Part shown: piece by piece, positions 1 to 8,309 of the stretch
How the letters are laid out: each line of letters opens with the position of its first letter
How positions within the stretch are numbered: position 1 is the stretch's first letter
NCBI RefSeq assembly: GCF_024979235.1
Contig: NZ_JANLCM010000001.1
Coordinates: 2,046,001-2,110,000, forward strand
Source: Herbiconiux aconitum
Lineage (GTDB): Bacteria; Actinomycetota; Actinomycetes; Actinomycetales; Microbacteriaceae
Length of the DNA stretch: 64,000 nt
Reading direction: 5' to 3'
Notes under the pieces: generated by a model
Database searches by the model: none
Seen by the model: only the letters and a program-made list of their open reading frames with translations
Told to the model about the DNA's origin: nothing
Made by a program: the position numbers and the translations under genes

Positions 1-692
1 GCGGGCACCACGGTGCCGTTCGGGGCGTCGAGCGGGGCCGGGTTGCTGCTGCTGTCGGCCTGCTTCCAGGCCGCGACGTCGACATCCGTGTCGCCCGTGT
101 TCACCAGCTCGTAGCCGTCGTGGGTCGGGTCGTCGTTGGCGGAGGTCACCTCGTTGAGCTTGATCGATTCCCAGCCGGTGTCATCGCCCGGCTCGGCGGG
201 ATCGGTCGACTCGGGGTTGAGTGCGCCCTGAGAGGGCGTCGCCTGCTCCACGAAGTCGCCGGTGCCGTTCGGAACGCGGCCGTAGGTGTGGAGGTGGAAG
301 TCGCCCCACTCGTAGGAGTCGAGCAGCGTCGTGCCGTCGGCTGCGAAGAGGCTCAGCTCGTCGCCCTTCTTGAGCTTGAAGTCGTCGCTCTCGGCGACGT
401 AGACGGCACCGGGCGCGATGACGGTGCCGCTCGGCAGCGTGAGGGCGACGCCGTTCTCGCGACCCGTCAGCACGGAGCCGGAGGCGTCGAGAGGCTGCGT
501 GCCCGTGTTGATGAGTTCGGCCCAGTCGGGCTTGCCGTCGGTCTCGATCTCATTGATCTTCAGGGCCGAGGCGGCGGCGTCGGAGGGGGCACCGTCGGCG
601 GCCTGGGCGGCGGCCGGAACGGCGAAGAGGCCGGTCAGCACGAGGGCTGAGGCGGCTACGAGGGCGAGCGGGCGCGGGAGTCTGTTCAGCAC
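1..692 (-). CDS. Secreted lamin-tail-domain protein (5' part, runs off window)
   Basis: Read on the minus strand from a GTG at 692-690 behind a GGGG ribosome-binding stretch, the frame stays open to the window edge, so only the first 230 residues are present. The product starts with a typical signal peptide (basic LNRLPRP, then a hydrophobic ALVAASALVLTGLFA and an AAAQA cleavage region). It then has two copies of a lamin-tail (LTD) pattern, one starting LKINEIETDG near residue 47 and one starting IKLNEVTS near residue 170. Each is followed by a statement-like strand set (WAELINTGTQPLDASG; YELVNTGDTDVDVAAWK). LTD domains are immunoglobulin-like folds of exported nucleases and surface proteins; the catalytic part, if any, lies outside the window. 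Function unknown. No ATG is available in this frame, so a GTG start is required. Confidence 0.75.
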   Translation of the reverse strand, partial: MLNRLPRPLALVAASALVLTGLFAVPAAAQAADGAPSDAAASALKINEIETDGKPDWAELINTGTQPLDASGSVLTGRENGVALTLPSGTVIAPGAVYVAESDDFKLKKGDELSLFAADGTTLLDSYEWGDFHLHTYGRVPNGTGDFVEQATPSQGALNPESTDPAEPGDDTGWESIKLNEVTSANDDPTHDGYELVNTGDTDVDVAAWKQADSSSNPAPLDAPNGTVVP

Positions 693-764
693 ATCCCCAC
701 GCTGGCCGTGTCGGGCGAACGCAAGGTGAATCGCAGGCGACGAGTACCTGAACGCCCACCCCTT

Positions 765-830
765 CCTCGCGAGACGCCAAAATCCGCCCCTCCCGAGCCG
801 GGAAAGGGCGGATTTTGGCGACTCGCGAGG
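765..830. terminator. 66-base near-perfect hairpin downstream of xylA
   Basis: The arms 765-789 and 806-830 pair perfectly except for one A-A opposition at 774/821, and the stem extends inward through TCCCG/CGGGA around an AGC loop. It lies just past the xylA stop on the minus strand and before the lamin-tail gene, so it most likely ends xylA transcription. A-rich and T-rich stretches inside the stem are unusual for a terminator, and there is no clear T-tract after it. Confidence 0.6.
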
Positions 831-851
831 AGCCGGAGGAGGAGGCTGAGG

Positions 852-2042
852 TCAGCGCGCGCCGAGCATGTGCTCCATGGCGAGCTGCTGCAGCCGCACG
901 AAGCCGAAGCCCTTGCCACCGAAGTACGCGGCGGTGTCGAAGTCCTCATACGACGAGCGATCGGCGATGAGGGCGTCGTAACCCTCACCGGCGCTGAGCG
1001 TCGGGGTGTTGACCTCGTCGACCTTCGAGGCGGCCAGCGCCTCCTGCACTTCGGGGTCGGCGCGGAACGCGGCAGCCCGCTCCTTGAGCAGCAGGTACAT
1101 CTGCATGTTCGCCGACACCGACTCCCACACGCCGGTGAAGTCTTCGGTGCGTGAGGGCTTGTAGTCGAAGTGACGCGGGCCGTCGTAGGCGGGCGTGCCG
1201 CCGGGGCCGCCGTTCTCCAGCAGGTCGACGAGCGAGAACGCATTCTGCACGTCGCCGTGGCCGAACACCAGATCCTGGTCGAACTTCACGCCGCGCTGCC
1301 CGTTGAGGTCGATGTGGAAGAGCTTGCCGGCGTCGAGCGCCTGCGCGATGCCGTGGGTGAAGTTGAGCCCCGCCATCTGCTCGTGCCCGGTCTCCGGGTT
1401 CAGGCCGACGAGCTCGGGGCGCTCGAGCGTCTCGATGAAGGCGAGCGCGTGACCGACCGTGGGCAGCAGGATGTCGCCGCGGGGCTCGTTCGGCTTCGGC
1501 TCGATGGCGAACTTCAGCCCGTAGCCCTTCTCCACCACGTAGTCGCCGAGCAGGTTCACGGCCTCGCGGTAGCGCTCCAGTGCGCCCCGGATGTCTTTGG
1601 CCGCGTCGTACTCGCTGCCCTCGCGGCCGCCCCACATCACGAAGGTGGTGGCGCCGAGCTCGGCGGCGAGGTCGATGTTGCGCAGCACCTTGCGCAGCGC
1701 GAAGCGGCGCACGGCCCGGTCGTTCGAGGTGAAGCCGCCGTCTTTGAACACGGGGTGCGAGAAGAGGTTGGTGGTCACCATCTCCACCACGATGCCGGTG
1801 TCGGCCGTGACCTTCTTCAGGCGGTCGATCTCGTGCTGGCGCTCGGCATCCGTCGACTCGAACGGAAAGATGTCGTCGTCGTGGAAGGTGATGCCCCACA
1901 CTCCGCGCTCAGCGAGTCCTTCAACGGCCTCGACGGTGTCGAGGTGGGGCCGGGTGGGGCCGCCGAACTGGTCCTGCGCGTTCCAGCCGAGGGTCCACAG
2001 ACCGAAGGAGAACTTGTCGTCGCGCGTGGGAGTGAGTGTCAT
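852..2042 (-). CDS. xylA: Xylose isomerase
   Basis: This 396-residue protein converts D-xylose to D-xylulose (and glucose to fructose) in the cytoplasm. It has the length and motif set of the short, Streptomyces-type class: the active-site histidine and aspartate in ITFHDDD (H54, D57), the metal ligands in [11 protein letters not shown] (E181, K183), [11 protein letters not shown] (E217, H220), and the acidic ligands in [16 protein letters not shown] (D245, D255, D257). These positions match the numbering of the Streptomyces enzyme. It lies directly downstream of the sugar ABC permease gene (51 bases apart) on the same strand, so it is probably transcribed with the transporter. This points to a pentose as the imported sugar, although the divergent operon suggests that other sugars may be handled as well. 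Confidence 0.96.
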   Translation of the reverse strand: MTLTPTRDDKFSFGLWTLGWNAQDQFGGPTRPHLDTVEAVEGLAERGVWGITFHDDDIFPFESTDAERQHEIDRLKKVTADTGIVVEMVTTNLFSHPVFKDGGFTSNDRAVRRFALRKVLRNIDLAAELGATTFVMWGGREGSEYDAAKDIRGALERYREAVNLLGDYVVEKGYGLKFAIEPKPNEPRGDILLPTVGHALAFIETLERPELVGLNPETGHEQMAGLNFTHGIAQALDAGKLFHIDLNGQRGVKFDQDLVFGHGDVQNAFSLVDLLENGGPGGTPAYDGPRHFDYKPSRTEDFTGVWESVSANMQMYLLLKERAAAFRADPEVQEALAASKVDEVNTPTLSAGEGYDALIADRSSYEDFDTAAYFGGKGFGFVRLQQLAMEHMLGAR

Positions 2043-2093
2043 GGTGGGCTTTCTGTTCTGAAATGGAGCCGAGAGGCGGAGAGGAGGTGGTGG

Positions 2094-3152
2094 CTATTTG
2101 CGGGCGGCGCGGTTCGCGAAGCGCTGCTGGAGCAGAACAGCGATGACGATGATGACGCCCTTCGCGATGGCCTGAACCGAGGTGGAGAGGTTGTTCTGGG
2201 TGAACACGTTGGTGAGCGTCGAGAAGATGAGCACGCCGAGCACGGTGCCCATGATCGTTCCGCGGCCTCCGATGAGCAGCGTTCCACCGACCACGACCGC
2301 GGCGATGGCATCGAGCTCGTAGAGCGTGCCGTGGGTCGAGGTGCCCGCCGTCGTGCGGGCGAGCATCATGACGCCGGCGATACCGGCGGTGAGGCCCGAG
2401 AGCACGTAGAGGTACATCATGTGGCGCTTCACCTTGATGCCGGCCAGACGCGCCGCCTCGAGGTTGCCGCCGATGGCGACCGTGCGACGGCCGAAGGTGG
2501 TGCGGTTCAAGAGGAACCAGCCGGCGGCCACGACGATGGCGAAGATCCAGATCAGGATCGACACCCCCAGGATGTCGCCGCGGAAGAAGTCGAGGAAGCC
2601 CTGCTGCCGCACGATCTGCGTGGTGCGGTTGGCGAGCACCTCCGCGAGACCACGGGCGGCGACGAGCATGGCGAGTGTGGCGATGAACGCCACCACGTTG
2701 CCGTAGGCGATCACGATGCCGTTGATCAACCCCGCCCCGGCGCCGACCGCGAGGGCGATCACGACCATGACGATCCAGTTCGTGGAATCGGCGAAGTCCT
2801 GAACCCAGGAGAGGGTGGCCACGACGCTCGCGAGGCCCATCACCGAACCGACCGAGAGGTCGATGCCACCGGCGGTGATCACGAAGGTCATGCCGATGCT
2901 GATCACCCCGATGATCGAGGCGAAACGGATGATCGTGAGCACGTTCTCGAAGTTCGCGAAGCGGTCACCGGCTGTGATGGTGCCCACCAGGAACAGCGCC
3001 AGGAGCGCGATGATCAGACCGATGCTGCGCCCGGCGGAGCCACCGAGCACGCGGTTCAGCACGCTCCGCTTTTCGTTCTGCGGCGGGATGCCGCCCGAGA
3101 TGTGGCCCTCGCCCGCCAGGGCGGGGGCGACCGGCGAATTCTGCTCGCTCAC
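2094..3152 (-). CDS. Sugar ABC transporter permease (RbsC/XylH type)
   Basis: A 352-residue membrane protein of the BPD_transp_2 family, which forms the inner-membrane channel of ribose/xylose-type importers. The visible family pattern includes TFVITAGGIDLSVGSVMGL, the central ALAVGAGAGLINGIVIAYG and the late VVVGGTLLIGGRGTIMGT, with about eight to ten hydrophobic segments. The start is GTG at 3152-3150, overlapping the TGA of the upstream ATPase gene as GTGA, so translation is coupled. Hydrophobicity begins only after a soluble 50-residue N-terminus ending near VLNRVLGGSAGRS. It is followed by xylA. The substrate is inferred from xylA, not from the permease sequence itself. Confidence 0.93.
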   Translation of the reverse strand: MSEQNSPVAPALAGEGHISGGIPPQNEKRSVLNRVLGGSAGRSIGLIIALLALFLVGTITAGDRFANFENVLTIIRFASIIGVISIGMTFVITAGGIDLSVGSVMGLASVVATLSWVQDFADSTNWIVMVVIALAVGAGAGLINGIVIAYGNVVAFIATLAMLVAARGLAEVLANRTTQIVRQQGFLDFFRGDILGVSILIWIFAIVVAAGWFLLNRTTFGRRTVAIGGNLEAARLAGIKVKRHMMYLYVLSGLTAGIAGVMMLARTTAGTSTHGTLYELDAIAAVVVGGTLLIGGRGTIMGTVLGVLIFSTLTNVFTQNNLSTSVQAIAKGVIIVIAVLLQQRFANRAARK

Positions 3153-4669
3153 GCGGCACTTCCTTTCATGACCAGATCGAGCACGCCGTGCTCGTCGATG
3201 TCGCTCGCGGTGGTGGTGTGGATGATTCGTCCTTCGGCGACGACCAGGACGCGGTCGGAGAGACCGAGAACCTCTTCGATCTCGCTGGAGATGACGACGA
3301 TCGCTGTGCCTTCGGCGGCGAGCCGGCGGATCAGGGTGTAGATCTCGGCCCGGGCGCCGACGTCGACGCCGCGGGTCGGTTCGTCGAGCAGCAGCACGCG
3401 GGTGCCGTGCACGAGCCAGCGGGCCAGGAGGATCTTCTGCTGGTTTCCGCCGGAGAGGGTGCGGGCCGGGCGGTCGGGATCGGCGGGCCGCAGCTCGAGC
3501 GCCTCGAGCTGCTTGCGGGCGACCTGGCGCTCGGCGCGTTCGTTGAGGAAGCCCGCTTTGGCCCAGCGGGTGAAGCTCGCGAGGGTGACGTTGCGGTAGA
3601 CCGGCTCGTCGAGGATGAGGCCCTGGCTCTTGCGCTCCTCGGGCGAGAGGCCCATGCCGGCGTGCACCCCGGCACGCACCGACCCCGCGTCGATCTTCTT
3701 GCCGTCGACCTCGATGGTTCCGGAGCTGGGCTTTCGGGCCCCGTAGATGGTCTCGATGATCTCGGATCGACCCGATCCGACCAATCCGGCCAGTCCGACG
3801 ATCTCGCCGGCGCGCACATCGAAGCTCACGTCTTCGAACACGCCCTTGATGCTGAGGTCTTTCACCGACAGCAGCACCGGGGCGTCGGCGGCGAAGGGAA
3901 CGGCCGGAGGGAAGACGTTCTCCACGGTGCGACCGGTCATCAAGCGGATGAGATCTTGCGTGGGGGTGTCGGCCACAGCCAGGTTGGTGGCCATGGTCTT
4001 GCCGTCTTTGATGACGGTGATGCGGTCGCCGATCTCGCGGATCTCTTCGAGGCGGTGCGAGATGTAGATCACGGCGATGCCGTCGGCCGTGAGCTCGCGC
4101 ACCACGCGGAAGAGGTTCTTCACCTCTTCGGAGTCGAGCACGGCGGAGGGCTCGTCCATGATGATGAGCTTCGTGTCGTGGCTGAGCGCGCGCGCCATGC
4201 TCACGATCTGCTTGTTGGCCGCGGAGAGCGATCCGACCTCTCGGTTGGAGGAGATGTTGCCGTGGCCGAGCCTCGTCATGATCTCGTGCGCACGACGGCT
4301 GGTCTTGCGGCGCTCGGTGACCCCGCCGCGGGCGAACTCGTGGCCGAGGAAGATGTTCTCGGCCACGGTCAGGCCGTCGACCACGTCGAGTTCCTGGTAC
4401 ATCGTGGCGATGCCGAGGCCGAGGGCGGCGACGGGATCGGCGATGGTCACCGTTTCGCCCTGCCACACGATCTCGCCCTCGTCGGGCTGGTTGACCCCGG
4501 AAAGGGTCTTGATGAGCGTTGACTTGCCGGCGCCGTTCTGGCCCAGCACGCAGTGCACCTCGCCCGGGAGGATTTCGAGATCCACCCCTTTCAGCGCTTG
4601 CACGCCGGCGAAGGATTTTGTCAGTCCTCGCACTTTGAGCAGTGGTACTCCCTGGTCGACAGTGATCAT
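3149..4669 (-). CDS. Sugar ABC transporter ATP-binding protein, two ABC domains (RbsA/XylG type)
   Basis: A 506-residue tandem ATPase that energises monosaccharide import. The first ABC domain has Walker A GQNGAGKST (residues 43-51), a degenerate signature (SLSAANKQ) and Walker B LIIMDEPSAVLD. The second has the usual altered P-loop (GLVGSGRSE), a full LSGGNQQK signature and VLLLDEPTRGVD. This pairing of a normal first P-loop with a changed second one is characteristic of the RbsA/XylG/MglA family. The ATG at 4669 is the first in frame. The gene is the first of a minus-strand operon (ATPase, permease, xylA) and is divergent from the binding-protein gene, with which it shares a 279-base control region. 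Confidence 0.94.
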   Translation of the reverse strand: MITVDQGVPLLKVRGLTKSFAGVQALKGVDLEILPGEVHCVLGQNGAGKSTLIKTLSGVNQPDEGEIVWQGETVTIADPVAALGLGIATMYQELDVVDGLTVAENIFLGHEFARGGVTERRKTSRRAHEIMTRLGHGNISSNREVGSLSAANKQIVSMARALSHDTKLIIMDEPSAVLDSEEVKNLFRVVRELTADGIAVIYISHRLEEIREIGDRITVIKDGKTMATNLAVADTPTQDLIRLMTGRTVENVFPPAVPFAADAPVLLSVKDLSIKGVFEDVSFDVRAGEIVGLAGLVGSGRSEIIETIYGARKPSSGTIEVDGKKIDAGSVRAGVHAGMGLSPEERKSQGLILDEPVYRNVTLASFTRWAKAGFLNERAERQVARKQLEALELRPADPDRPARTLSGGNQQKILLARWLVHGTRVLLLDEPTRGVDVGARAEIYTLIRRLAAEGTAIVVISSEIEEVLGLSDRVLVVAEGRIIHTTTASDIDEHGVLDLVMKGSAA

Positions 4670-4948
4670 GATCGCAAGTTAGCAGAATTGTTACAGGCCT
4701 GCATCTAAATAGCCGATCGTGGACTGTTCTGAAGTTGTTTCATGCCGGAACTACTTGATAATCCTTGAGTTTCCGCCTTTGTTGCTGCCTGCCGTCTACG
4801 AACAATATTCACCAGATCGAGACAAAAAGAACGAGGGACAAACGCCGTCATGTCTGTTATGTTGCATGAAACGTCAATGTGGACGGAGGCACCGTTGGAC
4901 CTCCATGTCGACGAGCAGATACCTGCAATCACTACCAAGGAGGAACAC
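4670..4948. promoter_or_regulatory. Shared control region of two divergent sugar operons
   Basis: This 279-base region is clearly less GC-rich than its surroundings and separates the ATPase operon (minus) from the binding-protein operon (plus). A plus-strand promoter candidate is TTGTTT at 4735-4740 with GATAAT at 4757-4762, 16 bases apart. Two half-sites GTTTCATG (4737-4744) and CATGAAAC (4864-4871) are exact inverted copies of each other and could be regulator half-sites, perhaps for one of the two ROK proteins. The binding-protein gene has a strong AAGGAGG ribosome-binding site at 4938-4944. Promoter and operator assignments are inference. Confidence 0.4.
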
Positions 4949-6001
4949 ATGCTTGCACCACGCTCGCTGCGCAGCCGCTTGCTGCTCGCATCCGGAGCAT
5001 CACTCGCGGCAGTCGCGCTGATGACCGGTTGCACCTCGGGGGGTTCGACGACCGCGAACGACTCCGCAGTCGAAGAGAACACGGTCGAAGACAACGCGGC
5101 CAGCGGTGAGTCGATCACCATCGGCTTCTCCGGCCCCGCTGCCGACCACGGCTGGCTCGGCGCCATCAACACCGCCGCGATGGCCGAGGCCGAGAAGTAC
5201 GACGACGTCGACCTGGTCGTGGCCGAAGGCACGAACGACGCCAACCTGCAGATCAGCCAGGTGGAGACCTTCATCAACGACAAGGTCGACGCGATCGTGC
5301 TGCTGCCGACCGACGGCGCCGCGCTGACGGATGTCGCGATCAAGGCGATGGAGGCCGGCATCCCGGTCATCAACGTCGACCGCGAATTCTCGAGCACCTT
5401 CGCCGCCCGCACCACCATCCTCGGTGACAACTACGGCATGGGCGTGAGCGCAGGAACCTACATCTGCGAGCAGCTCGAGGGCACCGACGACGCCGTCGTG
5501 GCCGAGATCGCCGGCATCGACAGCCTCCCGCTCACGCAGGACCGCAGCCAGGGCTTCGCCGACGCACTCGACGACTGCGGCCTCGAGGTCTCGAACCGCG
5601 TCGCCGCGGACTTCACCGTGCAGGGTGGTGAAGCGGCCGCCTCGCAGCTGCTCGCCTCCGCACCGAAGATCGACGCCATCTGGAACCACGACGACGACCA
5701 GGGTGTCGGCGTGCTCGCCGCGATCGACGCTGCGGGCCGCGACGAGTTCTTCATGGTCGGTGGCGCCGGTTCGGCGAACGTGATGCGCGACATCCAGGCC
5801 GACAACACGGTGCTGAAGGCCACGGTCATCTACCCGTCGACCCAGGCAGCCGACGGCATCAGCCTCGCTCGCCTGATCGTGCAGGGCAAGGGCATGAGCG
5901 ACCTGGTCGAGTCGGCCGTGCCGCGCAAGATCCAGCTCTACGCACCCGTCGTCACGAAGGAGAACGTCGAGGTCTACCTCCCGAGCGCGTTCGAGTCGTA
6001 A
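4949..6001 (+). CDS. Sugar ABC transporter substrate-binding lipoprotein
   Basis: A 350-residue extracellular sugar receptor. The ATG at 4949 follows AAGGAGG at a good distance; earlier in-frame ATG codons add an unlikely N-terminus. Residues 1-28 form a lipoprotein signal (basic start, hydrophobic core, lipobox ending MTGC with acylated C28), followed by a low-complexity acidic linker. The rest is a periplasmic-binding-protein type I fold (Peripla_BP_4). Its recognisable parts are GFSGPAADHGWLGAIN, the DAIVLLPTDG hinge region, GIPVINVDREF, and IWNHDDDQGVGVLAAI near the ligand cleft. It resembles RbsB-like receptors. It is first in the plus-strand operon, and a hairpin right after it may make it more abundant than the downstream enzymes. 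Confidence 0.92.
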   Translation: MLAPRSLRSRLLLASGASLAAVALMTGCTSGGSTTANDSAVEENTVEDNAASGESITIGFSGPAADHGWLGAINTAAMAEAEKYDDVDLVVAEGTNDANLQISQVETFINDKVDAIVLLPTDGAALTDVAIKAMEAGIPVINVDREFSSTFAARTTILGDNYGMGVSAGTYICEQLEGTDDAVVAEIAGIDSLPLTQDRSQGFADALDDCGLEVSNRVAADFTVQGGEAAASQLLASAPKIDAIWNHDDDQGVGVLAAIDAAGRDEFFMVGGAGSANVMRDIQADNTVLKATVIYPSTQAADGISLARLIVQGKGMSDLVESAVPRKIQLYAPVVTKENVEVYLPSAFES

Positions 6002-6009
6002 GCGACACC

Positions 6010-6052
6010 GGGCCGGAGCGGCCGCGCACTGCACGCGCGGCCGTTCCGGCCC
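6010..6052 (+). terminator. Strong hairpin between binding-protein gene and downstream genes
   Basis: Arms 6010-6026 and 6036-6052 are 17 bases long with a single G-T opposition around a nine-base loop, immediately after the binding-protein stop. There is only a pyrimidine-rich tail, not a T run. In ABC operons such a hairpin often stabilises the receptor message or partly terminates, giving more receptor than downstream enzymes. Confidence 0.55.
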
Positions 6053-6091
6053 TCCCTCTCTCCCGACCACCGCTAGAGGAAGCGACAGACA

Positions 6092-7261
6092 GTGACGACA
6101 ACGGCACCACTCCGGGTGGCCATGGTGGGCTATGGATTCATGGGAGCCGCCCACTCCCAAGGCTGGCGAGTGGCCCCCCGCTTCTTCGACCTCGGCGCCA
6201 CCCCTGAAATGACCGTGCTGGTGGGGCGGGATGCGGATCGCACCGCTGCCGCAGCCGAGAACTGGGGCTGGGCCGAGACGTCGACCGACTGGCGCGAGAC
6301 CATCTCGCGCGACGACATCGACATCGTCGACATCGTCACCCCCGGCGACTCGCACGCCGAGATCGCCATCGCCGCCCTCGAGGCCGGCAAGCACGTGCTC
6401 TGCGAGAAGCCGCTCGCCAACTCCGTGGCCGAGGCCGAGGCGATGACCGAGGCGGCCGAACGCGCCGCCCGCAACGGTGTGCGCGCCATGGTCGGTTTCA
6501 CCTACCGCAGGGTGCCCGCCGCCACCTTCGCCCGCGACCTCGTGGCCGCCGGGCGCATCGGCACGGTGCGCCAGGTGCGCGCGCAATATCTCCAAGACTG
6601 GCTGAGCGACGCCGAAGCGCCCATGACCTGGCGGCTCGACAAGGCTCTTGCCGGCTCCGGCTCGCTCGGCGACATCGGGGCCCACGCCATCGACCTCGCC
6701 CAGTTCATCACCGGGCACCGCCTGGAGTCGATCTCCGGCATTCTCGAGACCCTGGTCTCCGAGCGCCCCCTGCTGGCGGATGCGCGCGGCCTCTCCGGCA
6801 CCGCCTCCGATCAGCGCGGGCAGGTCACCGTCGACGACGTCGCCCTCTTCACCGGGCGGTTCGACGACGGCGTTCTCGGGAGTTTCGAGGCAACCCGCTT
6901 TGCGACCGGCCGCAAGAACGCGTTGCGCATCGAGGTCTCCGGATCGACGGGTGCCATCGCCTTCGACCTCGAAGACTTGAACGCCCTCCAGTTCTTCGAC
7001 GGCACGGCCGACGCCACCACGCAGGGATTCACGAAGATCCTGGTGACCGAGCCGGAGCATCCGTATGTCGGCGCCTGGTGGCCCGCCGGGCACATGCTCG
7101 GTTACGAACACGGCTTCTCGCACCAGTCGCGCGACTTCGTCGAAGCGATCGTGGCGGGGGAGCAGCCCCGTCCGTCGTTCGCCGACGGGCTGCAGGTGCA
7201 ACGCGTTCTCCAGGCCGTCGAGACCAGCTCGGGCAACGGCAGCGCCTGGACCGCGGTCTGA
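6092..7261 (+). CDS. Gfo/Idh/MocA family NAD(P)-dependent oxidoreductase
   Basis: A 389-residue sugar or inositol dehydrogenase-like enzyme. The N-terminus carries the Rossmann pattern [13 protein letters not shown] (about residues 9-21), then [14 protein letters not shown] and the family hallmark [15 protein letters not shown], whose lysine is the conserved catalytic residue of the EKP motif. A C-terminal alpha/beta domain ([19 protein letters not shown]) supplies the conserved D-x3-H pair. The start is GTG at 6092; the ribosome-binding site GAGGAAG lies upstream. It is second in the sugar operon and is followed by an isomerase-like gene. This pairing is common in pathways that oxidise a sugar or polyol and then rearrange it. 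The exact substrate cannot be read from the sequence. Confidence 0.9.
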   Translation: MTTTAPLRVAMVGYGFMGAAHSQGWRVAPRFFDLGATPEMTVLVGRDADRTAAAAENWGWAETSTDWRETISRDDIDIVDIVTPGDSHAEIAIAALEAGKHVLCEKPLANSVAEAEAMTEAAERAARNGVRAMVGFTYRRVPAATFARDLVAAGRIGTVRQVRAQYLQDWLSDAEAPMTWRLDKALAGSGSLGDIGAHAIDLAQFITGHRLESISGILETLVSERPLLADARGLSGTASDQRGQVTVDDVALFTGRFDDGVLGSFEATRFATGRKNALRIEVSGSTGAIAFDLEDLNALQFFDGTADATTQGFTKILVTEPEHPYVGAWWPAGHMLGYEHGFSHQSRDFVEAIVAGEQPRPSFADGLQVQRVLQAVETSSGNGSAWTAV

Positions 7262-7298
7262 CCTGACACCCCATCACACGTATAAGAGGAGAAAACAC

Positions 7299-8300
7299 AT
7301 GGCACGACCGATCACCCTCTTCACCGGCCAGTGGGCCGACCTGCCTTTCGAGGAGGTTGCACGGCTCGCCTCCGGCTGGGGCTACGACGGACTGGAGATC
7401 GCCTGCTGGGGCGACCACCTCGATCCGTGGCGCTGGGATGAGCCGGGCTACGTCGAGGGCAAGCTGGCCTTGCTCGAGAAGTACGGGCTGAAGGTCTACG
7501 CGATCTCCAACCACTTGAAAGGTCAGGCCGTCTGCGACGACCCGATCGATCAGCGGCACCGCGACATCCTGCCCGACGTGGTGTGGGGCGACGGCGACCC
7601 GGAGGGTGTGCGCCAGCGCGCCGCCGAGGAGATGAAGAACACCGCTCGTCTGGCCGCGGCACTCGGTGTGAAGACCGTCGTCGGTTTCACCGGCTCGGCC
7701 ATCTGGAAGTACGTCGCGATGTTCCCGCCCGTGTCGCAGGAGCTCGTCGACGCCGGCTACCAGGACTTCGCCGACCGCTGGAACCCGATCCTCGACGTCT
7801 TCGACGAGGTGGGGGTGCGGTTCGCCCACGAGGTGCACCCGAGCGAGATCGCCTACGACTACTGGACCACGGTGCGCACCCTGGATGCGATCGGCCACCG
7901 CCCCGCGTTCGGCCTGAACTGGGACCCGAGCCACTTCGTCTGGCAAGAGCTCGACCCGGTGGCCTTCATCCTGGAGTTCCAGGACCTCATCTACCACGTC
8001 GACTGCAAGGACGTGAAGATGAACACCGGCAACGGGCGGAACGGGCGCCTGAGCTCCCACCTGGCCTGGGCGGATCTGCGTCGCGGCTGGGACTTCGTCT
8101 CCACGGGCCACGGTGACGTGCCGTGGGAGAAGAGCTTCCGCGCCCTGAACGCCATCGGCTACGACGGGCCGATCTCGGTCGAGTGGGAAGACGCCGGCAT
8201 GGATCGGCTGGTCGGCGCACCCGAAGCGCTGGAGTTCGTGAAGCGCCTGGCCTTCGACGCCCCCACCGCGGCCTTCGACGCCGCTTTCAGCACCCGTTAG
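7299..8300 (+). CDS. Sugar phosphate isomerase/epimerase-like TIM-barrel protein
   Basis: A 333-residue protein of the AP_endonuc_2 (xylose-isomerase-like TIM barrel) superfamily that includes IolE, IolI and tagatose epimerases. The start ATG at 7299 follows AGAGGAGA. Recognisable parts are [17 protein letters not shown] in the first strands, [11 protein letters not shown], the metal-ligand strands [14 protein letters not shown] and [13 protein letters not shown], the HVDCKDVKM strand, and [15 protein letters not shown] near the C-terminus; each supplies a carboxylate or histidine typical of the metal site. It sits 38 bases after the dehydrogenase gene and just before a ROK regulator. The reaction is probably isomerisation, epimerisation or dehydration of the oxidised sugar. 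This is inference from family and context. Confidence 0.87.
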   Translation: MARPITLFTGQWADLPFEEVARLASGWGYDGLEIACWGDHLDPWRWDEPGYVEGKLALLEKYGLKVYAISNHLKGQAVCDDPIDQRHRDILPDVVWGDGDPEGVRQRAAEEMKNTARLAAALGVKTVVGFTGSAIWKYVAMFPPVSQELVDAGYQDFADRWNPILDVFDEVGVRFAHEVHPSEIAYDYWTTVRTLDAIGHRPAFGLNWDPSHFVWQELDPVAFILEFQDLIYHVDCKDVKMNTGNGRNGRLSSHLAWADLRRGWDFVSTGHGDVPWEKSFRALNAIGYDGPISVEWEDAGMDRLVGAPEALEFVKRLAFDAPTAAFDAAFSTR

Positions 8301-8309
8301 AGCAGAGGG

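Noticed and set aside
1170..3341. Long plus-strand open frame opposite xylA and the permease gene
   Set aside because: It runs antisense to two well-supported genes, has no ribosome-binding site and its translation is His/Glu/Arg-rich noise caused by high-GC third positions.
3153..4466. N-terminal extension of the permease frame
   Set aside because: The frame is open far upstream through the ATPase gene, but the extension is Arg-rich noise; the GTGA overlap gives the real start.
5000..7201. 733-codon minus-strand open frame opposite the binding protein and dehydrogenase
   Set aside because: Antisense shadow of two strong genes; composition is Val/Gly/Asp-rich without any domain pattern.
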